A stretch of 64,000 nt of DNA from Melioribacter roseus (GCA_020722005.1 DYLP01000003.1:1-64000), one strand, 5' to 3'. Positions 29,550 through 40,075 are shown, counted from the stretch's first letter. Notes: generated by a model from the sequence alone, not told the origin. Made by a program: numbers and translations.

Positions 29550-30905
29550 ATGAAAAGCGTACTTATTATCGACGACGAAAAAGAAATATGCGAATCGATT
29601 AAAATGATTTTAGAATATGAAGACTATGATGTCGATTACACGACGGATCCGGAGACAGGATTAAAAAAGATCGAATACGGAAATTACAGCGTTTTATTAC
29701 TCGACATACAAATGCCAGCAATAAGCGGTTTTGACATTCTGCAAAGGATTAACACAAAAGAGAACGGACTACAGATAATAATTATTTCAGCACACGCCAA
29801 TTTGGGGAATGCAATTAAAGCAACAAAGCTTGGCGCATTCGACTTCATCGAAAAACCAATCGACCGCGATAAATTATTAATTTCAGTCAGGAATGCTTTT
29901 CTTCAGTATAAACTTCGTAAAGAAAATAAAAAGCTTAGAGCAGATATAGAAAACGAAAATAAAATTATTGGAAAAAGCCGTGCTATTCAATCAATTCTCG
30001 AAACGGTCGAAAGAGTTGCCAAAACCGATGCCCGAATTTTAATAACAGGTGAAAACGGCACAGGCAAAGAACTAATCGCTCAGGAAATTCATAAGAAAAG
30101 CAATCGGGCAAACAAAGAATTAGTCGAAGTCAATTGCGCAGCCATTCCTCAGGAATTGATTGAATCGGAATTATTTGGCCACGAAAAAGGAGCTTTCACC
30201 GGAGCAATTAAAGACCGCATCGGGAAATTTGAACTTGCCGACGGTAGCAATCTATTCCTTGACGAAATCGGTGATATGAGTTTACAGGCGCAGGCAAAAG
30301 TACTGCGTGCTATTGAAGAAGGTAAAATTGAAAAAGTCGGCAGTAGCACCAAAATTGAAGTCGATGTAAGAATAATTTCTGCTACAAATAAAAATTTACT
30401 CGATGAGATTGAAAAAGGTAACTTCAGAGAAGATTTGTACCATCGTTTAAATGTCATCCCGATACATATTCCTCCTCTCAGGGAAAGAAAGGAAGATATT
30501 CCGTTACTGATTCAACATTTTTCTGATTTCTTTTGCAGGAAAAATAAATTTGTTCCAAAAGAATGGACTCCAGATGCGGTGGAGTTTTTAAAAAATTTGC
30601 CGTGGAAAGGAAATGTAAGAGAATTACGGAATTTTGTAGAAAGAGCAGTTATTATGATTCCTCATGAAAAAATTATGAAGGATGACTTACAGCCTCATCT
30701 ACCTGAAACAAAAATAAAAACCGATGAACTCTTTAGTTCTGTTAATACATTTCAAGAATTCAAGGAGAAGTCGGAAAAAATCTTTATCGAAAGGCAATTA
30801 AAAGCCAACGACTGGAACATTAGCAAAACCGCCGAATTGCTCGGTATTCAAAGGAGTCATCTGTATAATAAAATAAAAAAATACGGCATAGAAAAGGAGC
30901 AGTAA
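29550..30905 (+). CDS. Sigma-54-dependent response regulator (NtrC family)
   Basis: A 451-residue three-domain regulator. The receiver domain (1-120) has the acceptor aspartate in LLLDIQMPA. The AAA+ domain has Walker A GENGTGKELI, the sigma-54 contact loop GAFTGA, and ELFGHEKG. A Fis-type helix-turn-helix closes the protein (ISKTAELLGIQRSHLYNKIKKY). It activates sigma-54 promoters after phosphorylation. No histidine kinase gene is beside it, so its partner is unknown. The HIT gene starts on its last base (TAATG). Confidence 0.94.
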   Translation: MKSVLIIDDEKEICESIKMILEYEDYDVDYTTDPETGLKKIEYGNYSVLLLDIQMPAISGFDILQRINTKENGLQIIIISAHANLGNAIKATKLGAFDFIEKPIDRDKLLISVRNAFLQYKLRKENKKLRADIENENKIIGKSRAIQSILETVERVAKTDARILITGENGTGKELIAQEIHKKSNRANKELVEVNCAAIPQELIESELFGHEKGAFTGAIKDRIGKFELADGSNLFLDEIGDMSLQAQAKVLRAIEEGKIEKVGSSTKIEVDVRIISATNKNLLDEIEKGNFREDLYHRLNVIPIHIPPLRERKEDIPLLIQHFSDFFCRKNKFVPKEWTPDAVEFLKNLPWKGNVRELRNFVERAVIMIPHEKIMKDDLQPHLPETKIKTDELFSSVNTFQEFKEKSEKIFIERQLKANDWNISKTAELLGIQRSHLYNKIKKYGIEKEQ

Positions 30906-31255
30906 TGGGAGAAACAATATTCTCAAAAATAATCAGGAAAGAAATACCCGCAGATATCGTTTATGAAAGCAATACCGTGCTTGCTTTCCGCGATATCAAA
31001 CCTCAAGCTCCTGTTCATATTCTGATTATTCCCAAAATAACTGACATTGAGACAACAAAAGATATCAAACCGGCTGAGCACGCTCGATTGCTCGCTGAAA
31101 TGTTCGATGCCGCCAATAAAATTGCAACAGAAATGGGAATTTCAGAAAGCGGATACAGACTGGTTATCAATTCAGGACCTGACGCTGGACAGGAAGTATA
31201 TCATTTGCATATGCATCTTTTAGGCGGGAGGAAATTCAACTGGCCTCCGGGTTGA
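30905..31255 (+). CDS. hinT: HIT-family nucleotide hydrolase (HinT-like)
   Basis: A 116-residue histidine-triad protein. The signature HLHMHLLGG lies near the C-terminus, with IFSKIIRKEIPADIVYE and HILIIPK as expected for HinT, a purine nucleoside phosphoramidase. It ends with a TGA that lies inside a hairpin shared with the convergent purD stop. Confidence 0.92.
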   Translation: MGETIFSKIIRKEIPADIVYESNTVLAFRDIKPQAPVHILIIPKITDIETTKDIKPAEHARLLAEMFDAANKIATEMGISESGYRLVINSGPDAGQEVYHLHMHLLGGRKFNWPPG

Positions 31256-31275
31256 TTTACTCAATCCGGTTTTTT
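31247..31275 (+). terminator. Rho-independent terminator spanning two convergent stop codons
   Basis: CCGGGTTGA (31247-31255), a five-base loop, then TCAATCCGG (31261-31269) and six T. The stem is 9 bp with one G-T wobble, and the U-tract lies on the plus-strand transcript, ending the run that finishes with hinT. The hinT TGA (31253-31255) forms part of the stem, and the purD TAA (31257-31259, minus strand) is in the loop, so terminator and coding ends share bases. Confidence 0.75.
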
Positions 31276-32543
31276 AAGGCTTTGTCGGCTATATCTTTTC
31301 TATAATAAATGCCATCGAAATAAATTTTAGATAAACCTTCGTAGGCTTTTTGTTTAGCTTTAGTTAGATTATTTTCATTAATAAAAGATGTAACATTTAG
31401 AACTCTGCCTCCATTAGTAAAAATATCTCCGTTTTCTTCTTTAGTACCTGCGTGATACACAATAATTTGCGGGTCATCAATATCGAGTCCTCTAATTTTC
31501 TTACCTTTTTCGTAAGAGTCAGGATAGCCTGCTGATGCAGCTACAACACAAACTGACGAGCCTCCGTTATAAGAGACTGCATTTTTATCTATATTTCCAG
31601 AAGCTGCCGTGTAAAGTAGTTTGAGAAAATCTCCCTGCAGAAGAGGGAGCACGGCTTGAGTTTCTGGATCGCCAAATCGGCAATTGAATTCAACAACTTT
31701 CGGTCCTTCTTGTGTTAACATTAAACCGCAATAAAGGCAACCTACGTATTTGTTCCCGGTTTTGTTCATTGCCTCGAGTGTGGGTTTAATTATCGTATTC
31801 ACGATAATTTTCATCATCTTGTCGTCAACAAATGGAGTGGGTGCATAAGCACCCATACCCCCGGTATTTTTACCAGTATCTCCTTCCCCAATTCTTTTAT
31901 GGTCTTGAGCCGCTGGAAGAACTACGAATTCTTTGCCGTCTGTAATTGCAAATACAGAAGCTTCCTGCCCACTCATAAATTCTTCGATTACTACTTTATG
32001 GCCGGCAGGACCTAACGTCGAATGCAAGAAACAATCGTCAATGGCTGCTTTTGCTTCTTCAAAATTTTCTGCTATAATTACACCTTTTCCTGCCGCAATA
32101 CCGTCGGCTTTTATTACTGTCGGGAAAGTGGAATTTGCCAGAAACTTTAATGCATCTTCATATTCATTTTTCGTAAAAGTTTTAAAGCTTGCTGTAGGGA
32201 TATTGAAATCTTGCATCAGTTTTTTTGCAAAAGATTTTTCTCCCTCAATTCGTGCTGCATTTTTATCTGGACCGAATACTTTTATTCCATTGCTTCTGAG
32301 GGCATTTGCCAAGCCGTTTATGAGAGGTTTTTCGGGACCAACAACAACGAGGTCAATTTCCTTTTTCTGGCAAAAGTCTACGATTTCATCATTTTTATCT
32401 AAATCTAATAATATATTCGAGCCTAACTTTTTTGTACCAGGATTTCCCGGAATTATAAAAAGTTGTTCTAATAAAGGGCTTTGAGAAATTTTTAGCGACA
32501 GAGCGTGTTCTCTTCCTCCAGATCCGATTACTGCAACTTTCAT
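31257..32543 (-). CDS. purD: Phosphoribosylamine-glycine ligase
   Basis: A 428-residue ATP-grasp enzyme that makes glycinamide ribonucleotide, the second step of purine synthesis. GSGGREHAL at the N-terminus, VGPEKPLINGL, KADGIAAGKGV and EFNCRFGDPETQ are typical. The start at 32543 (MKVAVIGSG) overlaps the glycosyltransferase stop (ATGA); a start 18 bases upstream would lie inside that gene. Confidence 0.95.
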   Translation of the reverse strand: MKVAVIGSGGREHALSLKISQSPLLEQLFIIPGNPGTKKLGSNILLDLDKNDEIVDFCQKKEIDLVVVGPEKPLINGLANALRSNGIKVFGPDKNAARIEGEKSFAKKLMQDFNIPTASFKTFTKNEYEDALKFLANSTFPTVIKADGIAAGKGVIIAENFEEAKAAIDDCFLHSTLGPAGHKVVIEEFMSGQEASVFAITDGKEFVVLPAAQDHKRIGEGDTGKNTGGMGAYAPTPFVDDKMMKIIVNTIIKPTLEAMNKTGNKYVGCLYCGLMLTQEGPKVVEFNCRFGDPETQAVLPLLQGDFLKLLYTAASGNIDKNAVSYNGGSSVCVVAASAGYPDSYEKGKKIRGLDIDDPQIIVYHAGTKEENGDIFTNGGRVLNVTSFINENNLTKAKQKAYEGLSKIYFDGIYYRKDIADKALKNRIE

Positions 32544-33823
32544 ACTGGTTCCCTCATGCAAAATTGAAATAGCTTTGTTAATTGTTCAGTTAATAATTTT
32601 CTGTCGTGCTTTATAACGAATTCTTCATTTGGTGTGGGAAGATTTTTTTCCGAATAATCGTAATAGATTTTAACTAATGTTTCTTTAATTCCGTTGATAT
32701 CGTCCGGTGCGGTGATATAGGAAGCGCCGTATTCTTTTAATGCTACTTTTGCGGCTCCTTCTGGTACGCAGCCAAGGATTTGTTTACGCGCGCCAAAATA
32801 TTCGAAAAGTTTACTGGTTGATATAGTCTCGGCATTTTTTGTGTTGCCTATCATCATCCAGAGTATATTCGTTGCTTTTAGTTTTTTTATAACTTCTTTA
32901 TGTTCGATGTAACCGTGAATTTTAACTGATTCGTTGAGTCCTAAATCGACAACCAATTTTTTATATTCGTCACGAAATAGTCCAATAAATTCCAGTTCAA
33001 TTTTTGATGCAATATCGGGCCTTTCGATAGATAATTTTTTAAATGCCTTTAAAAAATAGATGGGAGTAATTGATTCGTAAAATAGTCCTGAATATGTGAA
33101 ACGCAATTTTTCCTTACTAATAAGGTTTTCGTCTACTTCTACGTTAAAATCTTCCTGATCATAGCCGTGAGGAATAATGACTACTTCGTCAAAGGTTAGG
33201 AATTGATATGTTTGAATAAGATATTCCTTAATTCTTCTGTTGACCGTAATAACTCTATCGGCAGCGTGTAGACTGCTATATTCGAGCTTTTTATGTCGGG
33301 CTCTGTGATAAGGCGTAGGATAATGAGAAAAATGGTTGTCCAGCCACAAGTCTCGATAATCAACAATTAATGGAATATTAAATTCCTTTTTCAATTTAGC
33401 AGCATATACGAATGTAGAATAAGGAGGAATACTTACAAAGAGTGCGTCGAAATGTTCGTTTTTCAACAAATCATGTGCTTTCTGGTATGCCCGTTGAGCC
33501 CACGATTTTTTATTATCGGGTATGAAAAATATTTTAGAGAAGTTTGAGAATGCCTTTCTGATAAATTCTTTTGGAACGTTAACAGTTCCATATTTTTTCC
33601 CGATGATTGAATTCAAGTCAAATGATTCAGTTCTAATTATTCTAAGGTTTTTAACCTCATCGAGGAGACTAAGGTCGTGAGCATAGTATGCCACTTTACC
33701 TGTAGTTATAATTGTAGGTTCCCAGTTAAAATGGGGGAAATACTTTGTAAATTTTTGTACTCTTTGTACACCGCTCAATCCCATTGGCGGATAATAGTAT
33801 GCAAGAACCAGAACTTTAAACAT
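32540..33823 (-). CDS. Glycosyltransferase (GT-B, family 4-like)
   Basis: A 427-residue GT-B fold protein. The N-terminal donor/acceptor region begins VLAYYYPPMGLSGVQRVQKF, typical of GT4-type enzymes with a loop for the nucleotide sugar. The C-terminal half includes RFTYSGLFYESITPIYFLKAF and IHGYIEHKEVIKKL, with TISTSKLFEYFGARK near the usual sugar-nucleotide E-x7-E position. The sugar and acceptor are unknown. It is flanked by guaB and purD with no other polysaccharide gene, so a cell-surface glycan role is only a general inference. Confidence 0.85.
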   Translation of the reverse strand: MFKVLVLAYYYPPMGLSGVQRVQKFTKYFPHFNWEPTIITTGKVAYYAHDLSLLDEVKNLRIIRTESFDLNSIIGKKYGTVNVPKEFIRKAFSNFSKIFFIPDNKKSWAQRAYQKAHDLLKNEHFDALFVSIPPYSTFVYAAKLKKEFNIPLIVDYRDLWLDNHFSHYPTPYHRARHKKLEYSSLHAADRVITVNRRIKEYLIQTYQFLTFDEVVIIPHGYDQEDFNVEVDENLISKEKLRFTYSGLFYESITPIYFLKAFKKLSIERPDIASKIELEFIGLFRDEYKKLVVDLGLNESVKIHGYIEHKEVIKKLKATNILWMMIGNTKNAETISTSKLFEYFGARKQILGCVPEGAAKVALKEYGASYITAPDDINGIKETLVKIYYDYSEKNLPTPNEEFVIKHDRKLLTEQLTKLFQFCMREPV

Positions 33824-33837
33824 ATCGGTTAACAGGT

Positions 33838-35316
33838 TTAATATTTTTTAGTAATTTGATAATTGGGAGCTTCTTCAGTAATAACCACATCATGTGGATG
33901 GCTTTCTCGCAGTCCTGCTGAAGTGATTTTAACGAACTTTGTTTTATTTTTTAACTCATGAATGTTTTTAACTCCACAATATCCCATCGCGGCGCGCAAT
34001 CCACCAACAAACTGATAGATTGTATCTGCCAGAGAGCCTTTGTATGGAACTCTACCTTCAATACCTTCGGGTACCAATTTTTTAATATCTTCTTCCATAT
34101 CCTGGAAATATCTGTCACCACTACCCTGTTTCATAGCGCCGAGTGAACCCATGCCTCTATATACTTTAAAGCTTCTGCCTTCGTAGAGGACTTTTTCGCC
34201 GGGCGATTCGTCGCAGCCTGCCAGCATACCACCCATCATAACTGTATCAGCACCAGCTGCAATTGCTTTGGGTACATCGCCTGTTTGTTTAATACCGCCA
34301 TCAGCAATTATTGGCACTTTCATTTTAGATAATGCGCTGGCGACTTCAAGGATTGAACTTATTTGCGGAACTCCAACTCCTGCCACAACTCTTGTCGTAC
34401 AGATGGAACCTGCACCGATACCTACTTTAACGGCATCCACTCCACATTCAACCAACTCAAGTGCAGCTTCTTTTGTAACAATATTACCGGCTATTAATTG
34501 AATATCTTTGAATTTTTTTCTGATTTCCTTAATTGTTTTTAAAACACCTGCAGAATGTCCGTGAGCTGTATCGACAACAATCACGTCGGCATTTGCATTT
34601 ACAAGAGCTTCGACACGTTCCATAGTATCTTTAGCAACTCCTACCGCTGCGCCCACTCTTAATCTGCCCAGATCGTCTTTACATGCATTCGGAAATTTTT
34701 TCTTCTTCATAATATCTTTATAAGTGATCAATCCTTTCAATATTCCCGTATTATCGACGACTGGTAATTTTTCGATGCGATGTCGATGTAGAATTTTTTC
34801 GGCTTCTTCAAGTGTTGTTCCTATTGGTGCGGTAATTAAATTATCTTTTGTCATTAATTGGCTTACGAGCAAATTGCGATTCGGTTCGAATCTCAAGTCA
34901 CGATTTGTGAGTATTCCAATTAATTTACCGTTGTTGTCGACAATCGGGATACCGGATATTCTATACTTGGACATAATTTCTTCTGCTTGATAAATCGTAT
35001 GTTCAGGGGTAAGAGTTACAGGATTTACGATCATACCACTTTCTGAACGTTTAACTTTGTCGACTTCTTCAGCCTGTTTTTCGATCGACATATTTTTATG
35101 AATTATGCCAATACCACCCTGAGCAGCCATTGCAATTGCCATTTCTGATTCTGTAACGGTATCCATCGCCGCTGAAATAAATGGAATATTTAATTTTATT
35201 TCACGAGTGAGATATGTTGTAATATCTGTTTCTCTCGGTAATACTGAAGACTTAGCTGGAATAAGCAGTAAGTCGTCAAATGTCAAACCTTCGAATTCAA
35301 TTTTATTATTCTTCAT
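33838..35316 (-). CDS. guaB: IMP dehydrogenase
   Basis: A 492-residue enzyme that oxidises IMP to XMP, the committed step of GMP synthesis. The catalytic Cys306 is in [11 protein letters not shown]. Two CBS regulatory domains occupy about residues 95-210, and the flap region with GRVPYKG is intact. It is isolated in the run from other gua genes but near purD and purC. Confidence 0.96.
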   Translation of the reverse strand: MKNNKIEFEGLTFDDLLLIPAKSSVLPRETDITTYLTREIKLNIPFISAAMDTVTESEMAIAMAAQGGIGIIHKNMSIEKQAEEVDKVKRSESGMIVNPVTLTPEHTIYQAEEIMSKYRISGIPIVDNNGKLIGILTNRDLRFEPNRNLLVSQLMTKDNLITAPIGTTLEEAEKILHRHRIEKLPVVDNTGILKGLITYKDIMKKKKFPNACKDDLGRLRVGAAVGVAKDTMERVEALVNANADVIVVDTAHGHSAGVLKTIKEIRKKFKDIQLIAGNIVTKEAALELVECGVDAVKVGIGAGSICTTRVVAGVGVPQISSILEVASALSKMKVPIIADGGIKQTGDVPKAIAAGADTVMMGGMLAGCDESPGEKVLYEGRSFKVYRGMGSLGAMKQGSGDRYFQDMEEDIKKLVPEGIEGRVPYKGSLADTIYQFVGGLRAAMGYCGVKNIHELKNKTKFVKITSAGLRESHPHDVVITEEAPNYQITKKY

Positions 35317-35350
35317 AAATCCCCAATTTCTCTTTTTTTAATTTGCAAAT

Positions 35351-36520
35351 TTAAGTAAAAGCTTGGAAACCTGTAATATCTTCTCCAATAATTAATGTGT
35401 GCATTTCATGGGTGCCTTCATAAGTTTTAACCGAATGAAGATTGGCAGCATGCCTCATTACAGGGTATTCATTTAAAATTCCATTTGCTCCTAAAATTTC
35501 ACGGGCAATTTGTGCAATTTCAAGTGCTTTTTCGCAGTTATTTCTTTTAGCCATCGAAATATGTGTATGTTTTACTTTGTTCTGGTCCTTTAACCGTCCT
35601 ATCTGAAGATTTAATAATTGAGATTTTGTAATTTCAGTTAACATATAAACAAGTTTTTCCTGAGTCATCTGGTAAGCTGCAATTGGTTTATCGAATTGAA
35701 TTCTTGACTTTGAATAATCAAGGGCGCTCAAATAGCATTCAATCATTGCGCCTGTAACACCCCACGCTATACTATATCTCGCTTGATTTAGACACATTAG
35801 AGCAGATTTTAATCCCATCGATTGTGGCAATAAATTTTCTTCAGGTATTTCCACGTTGTCCAGTATCAGTTCCGAAGTAACAGAGGCACGCAATGAATGT
35901 TTTCCTTTCATTTCGACAGCAGTAAAACCTTTACGTTCTTTTTCGACAATGAAACCTCTGATGTTACCTTCCAGTTTAGCCCAGATAATTGCAATATCAG
36001 CAATTGAACCGTTGGTAATCCACATTTTTGAACCATTGAGTATAAAACCATTATCAGTTTTTTCTGCTTTTGTCAACATTCCAGCTGGATTTGAACCAAA
36101 GTCCGGTTCGGTTAATCCAAAACAGCCGATCACTTCGCCCTTTGCCAATTTAGGCAACCAATATTCTTTCTGCTTTTCTGAGCCAAAAGTATAAATCGGA
36201 TACATCACGAGCGACGATTGTACTGAAGTAAAACTTCTAATACCGCTGTCGCCTCTTTCTAATTCCTGCATAACCAGCCCGTATACCACATTGTTCATAT
36301 TTGCGCACCCGTATTTCTCTGGAAGTGTAATACCAAAGATTCCAAGTTCAGCCATCTTTGGTACTAAATGGAGAGGAAACTTGCCTTCTTCATAATGTTT
36401 TTCGATTACAGGAATGACCTCTTGACGGACAAATTGATAGATGTTATTTCTAACAAGAATTTCTTCTTCAGAAAGGAGTGAATCTAAATCCAGATAGTCG
36501 ACACCTCGATACGCAGACAT
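35351..36520 (-). CDS. Acyl-CoA dehydrogenase, glutaryl-CoA dehydrogenase-like
   Basis: A 389-residue FAD-dependent acyl-CoA dehydrogenase. The catalytic base is Glu368 in KTYEGTHEMH, and Arg95 (GIRSFTSVQSSLVM) matches the arginine that binds the terminal carboxylate in glutaryl-CoA dehydrogenases. GCFGLTEPDFGSNP and ARYSIAWGV are also of that subfamily. The C-terminal motif reads GEDITGFQAF where the classical enzyme has GRAITGIQAF. A glutaryl-CoA or related dicarboxylyl-CoA substrate is likely but not proven. No electron-transfer flavoprotein gene is nearby. Confidence 0.88.
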   Translation of the reverse strand: MSAYRGVDYLDLDSLLSEEEILVRNNIYQFVRQEVIPVIEKHYEEGKFPLHLVPKMAELGIFGITLPEKYGCANMNNVVYGLVMQELERGDSGIRSFTSVQSSLVMYPIYTFGSEKQKEYWLPKLAKGEVIGCFGLTEPDFGSNPAGMLTKAEKTDNGFILNGSKMWITNGSIADIAIIWAKLEGNIRGFIVEKERKGFTAVEMKGKHSLRASVTSELILDNVEIPEENLLPQSMGLKSALMCLNQARYSIAWGVTGAMIECYLSALDYSKSRIQFDKPIAAYQMTQEKLVYMLTEITKSQLLNLQIGRLKDQNKVKHTHISMAKRNNCEKALEIAQIAREILGANGILNEYPVMRHAANLHSVKTYEGTHEMHTLIIGEDITGFQAFT

Positions 36521-36574
36521 AAATTTACCTTAAATATTAACTTAAAAATAAACAGTCTAAAGTTATAAGCAAAA

Positions 36575-37204
36575 TTAATCGTAGTCTAAGAAATCGTATT
36601 CATTCAAGAGTTTCATAATCAACTCAGATGAGTAACCTTTAGATTTCAAATAGGAAAACAATTTTTGTTTCTTTTTGTGAGGTTCTGTGTTTATAAAAGC
36701 AGAAGATTTGATTTTTTTATTGAGTAATTCACGTGCGTTTTCGATAAGTGTATTTTCATCAATGTTATTCAATACATCCTCGATAGTTTCGTTACTCACA
36801 CCTCTTTTAATCAGGTCATTTCTTACTTTTATGATACCCGATTTCTTTTTTGTTATCGCTTCTTCGGAATATTTTTGTGCGAAGTTGTAATCGTTTAGAT
36901 AATCCTTGTTCGTAAGTTCACTTAATAATTCATTAATCAGTTTAATGTCGAAACCTTTCTTCAGCAATTTCCTTTTTATTTCGGCAGAAGAGTGGTCCCT
37001 TCTGCCAATTAAACTGTATGCAGCAGTTTTAATTTCGAAAAGTTCGTCGGCTTTAAGGAGCTGATTTAATTTATTTTCGTCGAGATCGTCCCCTTTACGC
37101 AGGGCAAATTGCACCACTACATTGTAATTGACATACAAAGAAGAAGAATTCTCGAAAGTAATTTTAACTTTATTGTTTTTTCTTACCAACGAATTGATGA
37201 TCAT
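36575..37204 (-). CDS. recX: RecX-family regulator of RecA
   Basis: A 209-residue helical protein of the RecX family, which limits RecA filament growth. The helical repeats are seen in [38 protein letters not shown] and [15 protein letters not shown]. It overlaps the recA stop by 4 bp (ATGA), the standard recA-recX arrangement. Confidence 0.9.
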   Translation of the reverse strand: MIINSLVRKNNKVKITFENSSSLYVNYNVVVQFALRKGDDLDENKLNQLLKADELFEIKTAAYSLIGRRDHSSAEIKRKLLKKGFDIKLINELLSELTNKDYLNDYNFAQKYSEEAITKKKSGIIKVRNDLIKRGVSNETIEDVLNNIDENTLIENARELLNKKIKSSAFINTEPHKKKQKLFSYLKSKGYSSELIMKLLNEYDFLDYD

Positions 37205-38250
37205 TTTGATTTTTTCTTCTGTGCTTCATCTTTATTTTCTTCTTCCGGCTGTGTTTCAATCATACCGAGAGAGGTTTTAACTTCAGTCTCCAATTCGGCG
37301 AGAAGTTCTGGATCGTCAAGTAATTTTTGACGAAGTTGTTCGCGTCCCTGATACCTTTCGTCTTTATACGTAAACCAAGCACCACTTTTTTTAAGTATTC
37401 CAATTTCAGTGGCAAGGTCTATCAAATCTCCTGTTTTACTAATACCCTCATTGTAGAGAATGTCGAATTCAACTTCTTTGAAAGGGGGAGCCACTTTGCT
37501 TTTAACGATTTTAACTTTGGTTCGGTTTCCAATAATATTATTGGAATCTTTGATTGCTGCAATTCTACGAATATCGAGGCGAACAGAAGCATAAAACTTG
37601 AGTGCATTTCCCCCGGTTGTAGTCTCGGGATTGCCAAACATAACGCCGATTTTACTTCTTAGTTGATTTGTAAAAATGACGCACGTTTTCGATTTGCTAA
37701 TTGCGCCTGTAATTTTTCTAAGAGCCTGGGACATTAAACGGGCTTGCACAGCCATTTGAGGATCGCCCATATCGCCTTCGATTTCCGAGCGAGGAACCAG
37801 AGCCGCAACTGAATCGACAACAATTACGTCGAGAGCGTTGCTTCTAATAAGTGTATCGACAATTTCAAGAGCCTGCTCGCCAAAATCAGGCTGCGAAAGC
37901 AATAGATTACTTACGTCAACGCCGAGACGTTTCGCATAATTTACATCGAGCGCATGTTCAGCATCAATAAAGGCAGCTATGCCTCCCTGCTTTTGAGCTT
38001 CGGCTATTATGTGCAAACATAGTGTAGTTTTACCAGAAGATTCTGGACCATATATTTCAATGATTCTGCCTCTCGGAACGCCTCCAATTCCGAGCGCATA
38101 GTCGAGCGATATTGAACCTGTAGAGATGGCTTCCACTTTATTAATTACACCATCCCCCAGTTTCATTATGGTTCCCTTACCATAAGTTTTTTCGAGATTT
38201 GCAATTGTATCGTCGAGAATTTTCAATCTTGCATCTCTTTCAAGTGCCAT
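37201..38250 (-). CDS. recA: Recombinase RecA
   Basis: A 349-residue recombinase that forms the DNA strand-exchange filament and triggers LexA cleavage. Walker A is [10 protein letters not shown], Walker B lies in [15 protein letters not shown], and the DNA-binding loops include [13 protein letters not shown] and [20 protein letters not shown]. It sits in the cinA-thpR-recA-recX run, 11 bp overlapping thpR. Confidence 0.97.
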   Translation of the reverse strand: MALERDARLKILDDTIANLEKTYGKGTIMKLGDGVINKVEAISTGSISLDYALGIGGVPRGRIIEIYGPESSGKTTLCLHIIAEAQKQGGIAAFIDAEHALDVNYAKRLGVDVSNLLLSQPDFGEQALEIVDTLIRSNALDVIVVDSVAALVPRSEIEGDMGDPQMAVQARLMSQALRKITGAISKSKTCVIFTNQLRSKIGVMFGNPETTTGGNALKFYASVRLDIRRIAAIKDSNNIIGNRTKVKIVKSKVAPPFKEVEFDILYNEGISKTGDLIDLATEIGILKKSGAWFTYKDERYQGREQLRQKLLDDPELLAELETEVKTSLGMIETQPEEENKDEAQKKKSK

Positions 38251-38815
38251 TATCCCTCCTGTTAATCAATTTAAAGCTTGCAATCGGTTGATAAACTGAA
38301 CCTGTCGTTTGAAGTATACTCCTGTATAAAGTAATTTCATCTGATATGAATTCAGGTAAATCAATATCAAAATTTGTAAAATTTTTAATTTGATTCAAAT
38401 ACCTATCGTTTTTTATTCTAAGAAGTGTTAAGTGCGTTTTAAATTTTCTTTTTTCTTTTTTGTAACCAAATTTTTCCATTAAGTTTTCAATTTCTTCATA
38501 CATTCTTAAGAGATATTCATTCTCTAAAAAATCGAGATATAAAATCGTAGGTTTGCCATCCCTGTAAAAAAGTCCAGCATTCGATATCTTTAATGAAATA
38601 GGAGAATGTTCTTTTACGAGTTCAGAAAGTGAACTGGTAATGTCGGGGATTAAATTTTCATCGGTATCGCCCAAAAATTTTAATGTAATATGCAATTTAT
38701 TTTTCTCTTCCCATCTTAGCTCGGACGTATTTTTAAAGAAGGAGTCGCGAAGTTCAATTATTCGGTTTAAAATATTTTCAGGTAAATTAAGGGCAATAAA
38801 AGTTCTAATCGTCAT
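38240..38815 (-). CDS. thpR: RNA 2',3'-cyclic phosphodiesterase
   Basis: A 191-residue 2H phosphoesterase (LigT/ThpR type). The two HxT motifs are [10 protein letters not shown] and KTHLTLLRI, spaced as expected. It opens 2',3'-cyclic phosphates of RNA in vitro; the physiological role is uncertain. It overlaps cinA and recA by 11 bp each, so the three are tightly coupled. Confidence 0.92.
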   Translation of the reverse strand: MTIRTFIALNLPENILNRIIELRDSFFKNTSELRWEEKNKLHITLKFLGDTDENLIPDITSSLSELVKEHSPISLKISNAGLFYRDGKPTILYLDFLENEYLLRMYEEIENLMEKFGYKKEKRKFKTHLTLLRIKNDRYLNQIKNFTNFDIDLPEFISDEITLYRSILQTTGSVYQPIASFKLINRRDNGT

Positions 38816-40061
38816 ACGGTATACCGAGTAAATTTCTTCTTAACATCTCTAAAGCTGCCTGTGAAGTACGATCTTTATTAAGAAGTCTGTCGTCACCAAA
38901 ACGAAATTCTTTTGCTGTACAAATTGTATCGTCACAAATTCCGATATAAACAAGTCCCACTGGTTTATCTTGAGTTGCACCTGTAGGTCCCATTATACCA
39001 GTTACCGAAAGACCGATATCCGTTCCGCTTATCGATTTTATTCCCTCTGCCATTTGTCGTGCCACTTCGATACTAACGGCACCATATTTAGAAATAACGT
39101 CCTCATCAACTTTAAGTAATTCTACTTTTGCAGCGTTACTGTATACGACTACGCCTCTTTCAAGGAATTTACTGCTGCCGCTTATATTGGTCAACCTGTG
39201 CATTACATACCCGCCTGTACACGATTCTGCCACTGCTAATGTTAGCCCCCTCTCTATAAAAAGTTTGGCAACTACCGATTCCAATGTTTCGTCATCTTTT
39301 CCGTAAATATACTTACCTATTTTAGTCCTCAATTTTTGTTCTATTGCCTCGATTTGGGACTTGGCAGCATTTTCGTCATTATCTTCTACTGTTATTCTTA
39401 GTCGTACGCCGAATTGATTTGGTAGAAAAGCCATTTTAGAATTGCCCAATAATTCATTCAAATCGCCGATGCGTTCGTATAGATGCGATTCCGGAATTCC
39501 TGTTGTAAGCAGATTTTTTCTCAATACTACCTTTTTTCTGCCGCTTAATTTTTCCTTAAGTCTTGGAATCACAAAATTTTCCATCATCAGGTACATTTCG
39601 TATGGAACGCCGGGCATTGCAATAAATATTTTATTGTCCTTTTCGATCCAGATGCCCGGAGCAGTGCCACGGCTGTTTCGAATAGGAACGGCAATTTTGG
39701 GTACAAGTGCTTGCTCTTCGTTTATTTTGGTTAGCTGCCTGCCTCTTTTTTCAAAAAATTTTTTGATGTCGTTGAGTACATCCTGGTCGATAATCAGTTC
39801 AGTCTCAAAAAAATCGACAATAACTTTACGTGTTACGTCGTCGTGAGTAGGACCAAGTCCACCCGTTACTATAACAAGGTCAGAAAAATCAAGAGCCCTT
39901 TTCAATTCTTTAAAAATAGCATCCTCGTTATCAGGCATAACGGACGATCCAATAACATCAATACTAAGTTCAGATAGTTTTTCTCCAATATAGGCTGCAT
40001 TTGTGTTGATAACTTGCCCTATTAGAATTTCATCACCGATAGTAATAAGATGTGCATTCAT
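38805..40061 (-). CDS. cinA: CinA: competence-damage protein / NMN amidase
   Basis: A 418-residue two-domain protein. The N-terminal MoeA/MogA-like domain begins AHLITIGDEILIGQVINTNAAYI. The C-terminal PncC domain is marked by LAVAESCTGGYVMHRLT and VTGIMGPTGA. It acts on ADP-ribose and nicotinamide mononucleotide in NAD recycling. The order cinA-thpR-recA links it to the DNA-repair genes by operon position. Confidence 0.95.
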   Translation of the reverse strand: MNAHLITIGDEILIGQVINTNAAYIGEKLSELSIDVIGSSVMPDNEDAIFKELKRALDFSDLVIVTGGLGPTHDDVTRKVIVDFFETELIIDQDVLNDIKKFFEKRGRQLTKINEEQALVPKIAVPIRNSRGTAPGIWIEKDNKIFIAMPGVPYEMYLMMENFVIPRLKEKLSGRKKVVLRKNLLTTGIPESHLYERIGDLNELLGNSKMAFLPNQFGVRLRITVEDNDENAAKSQIEAIEQKLRTKIGKYIYGKDDETLESVVAKLFIERGLTLAVAESCTGGYVMHRLTNISGSSKFLERGVVVYSNAAKVELLKVDEDVISKYGAVSIEVARQMAEGIKSISGTDIGLSVTGIMGPTGATQDKPVGLVYIGICDDTICTAKEFRFGDDRLLNKDRTSQAALEMLRRNLLGIPYDD

Positions 40062-40075
40062 AATAAAAATCCAAT

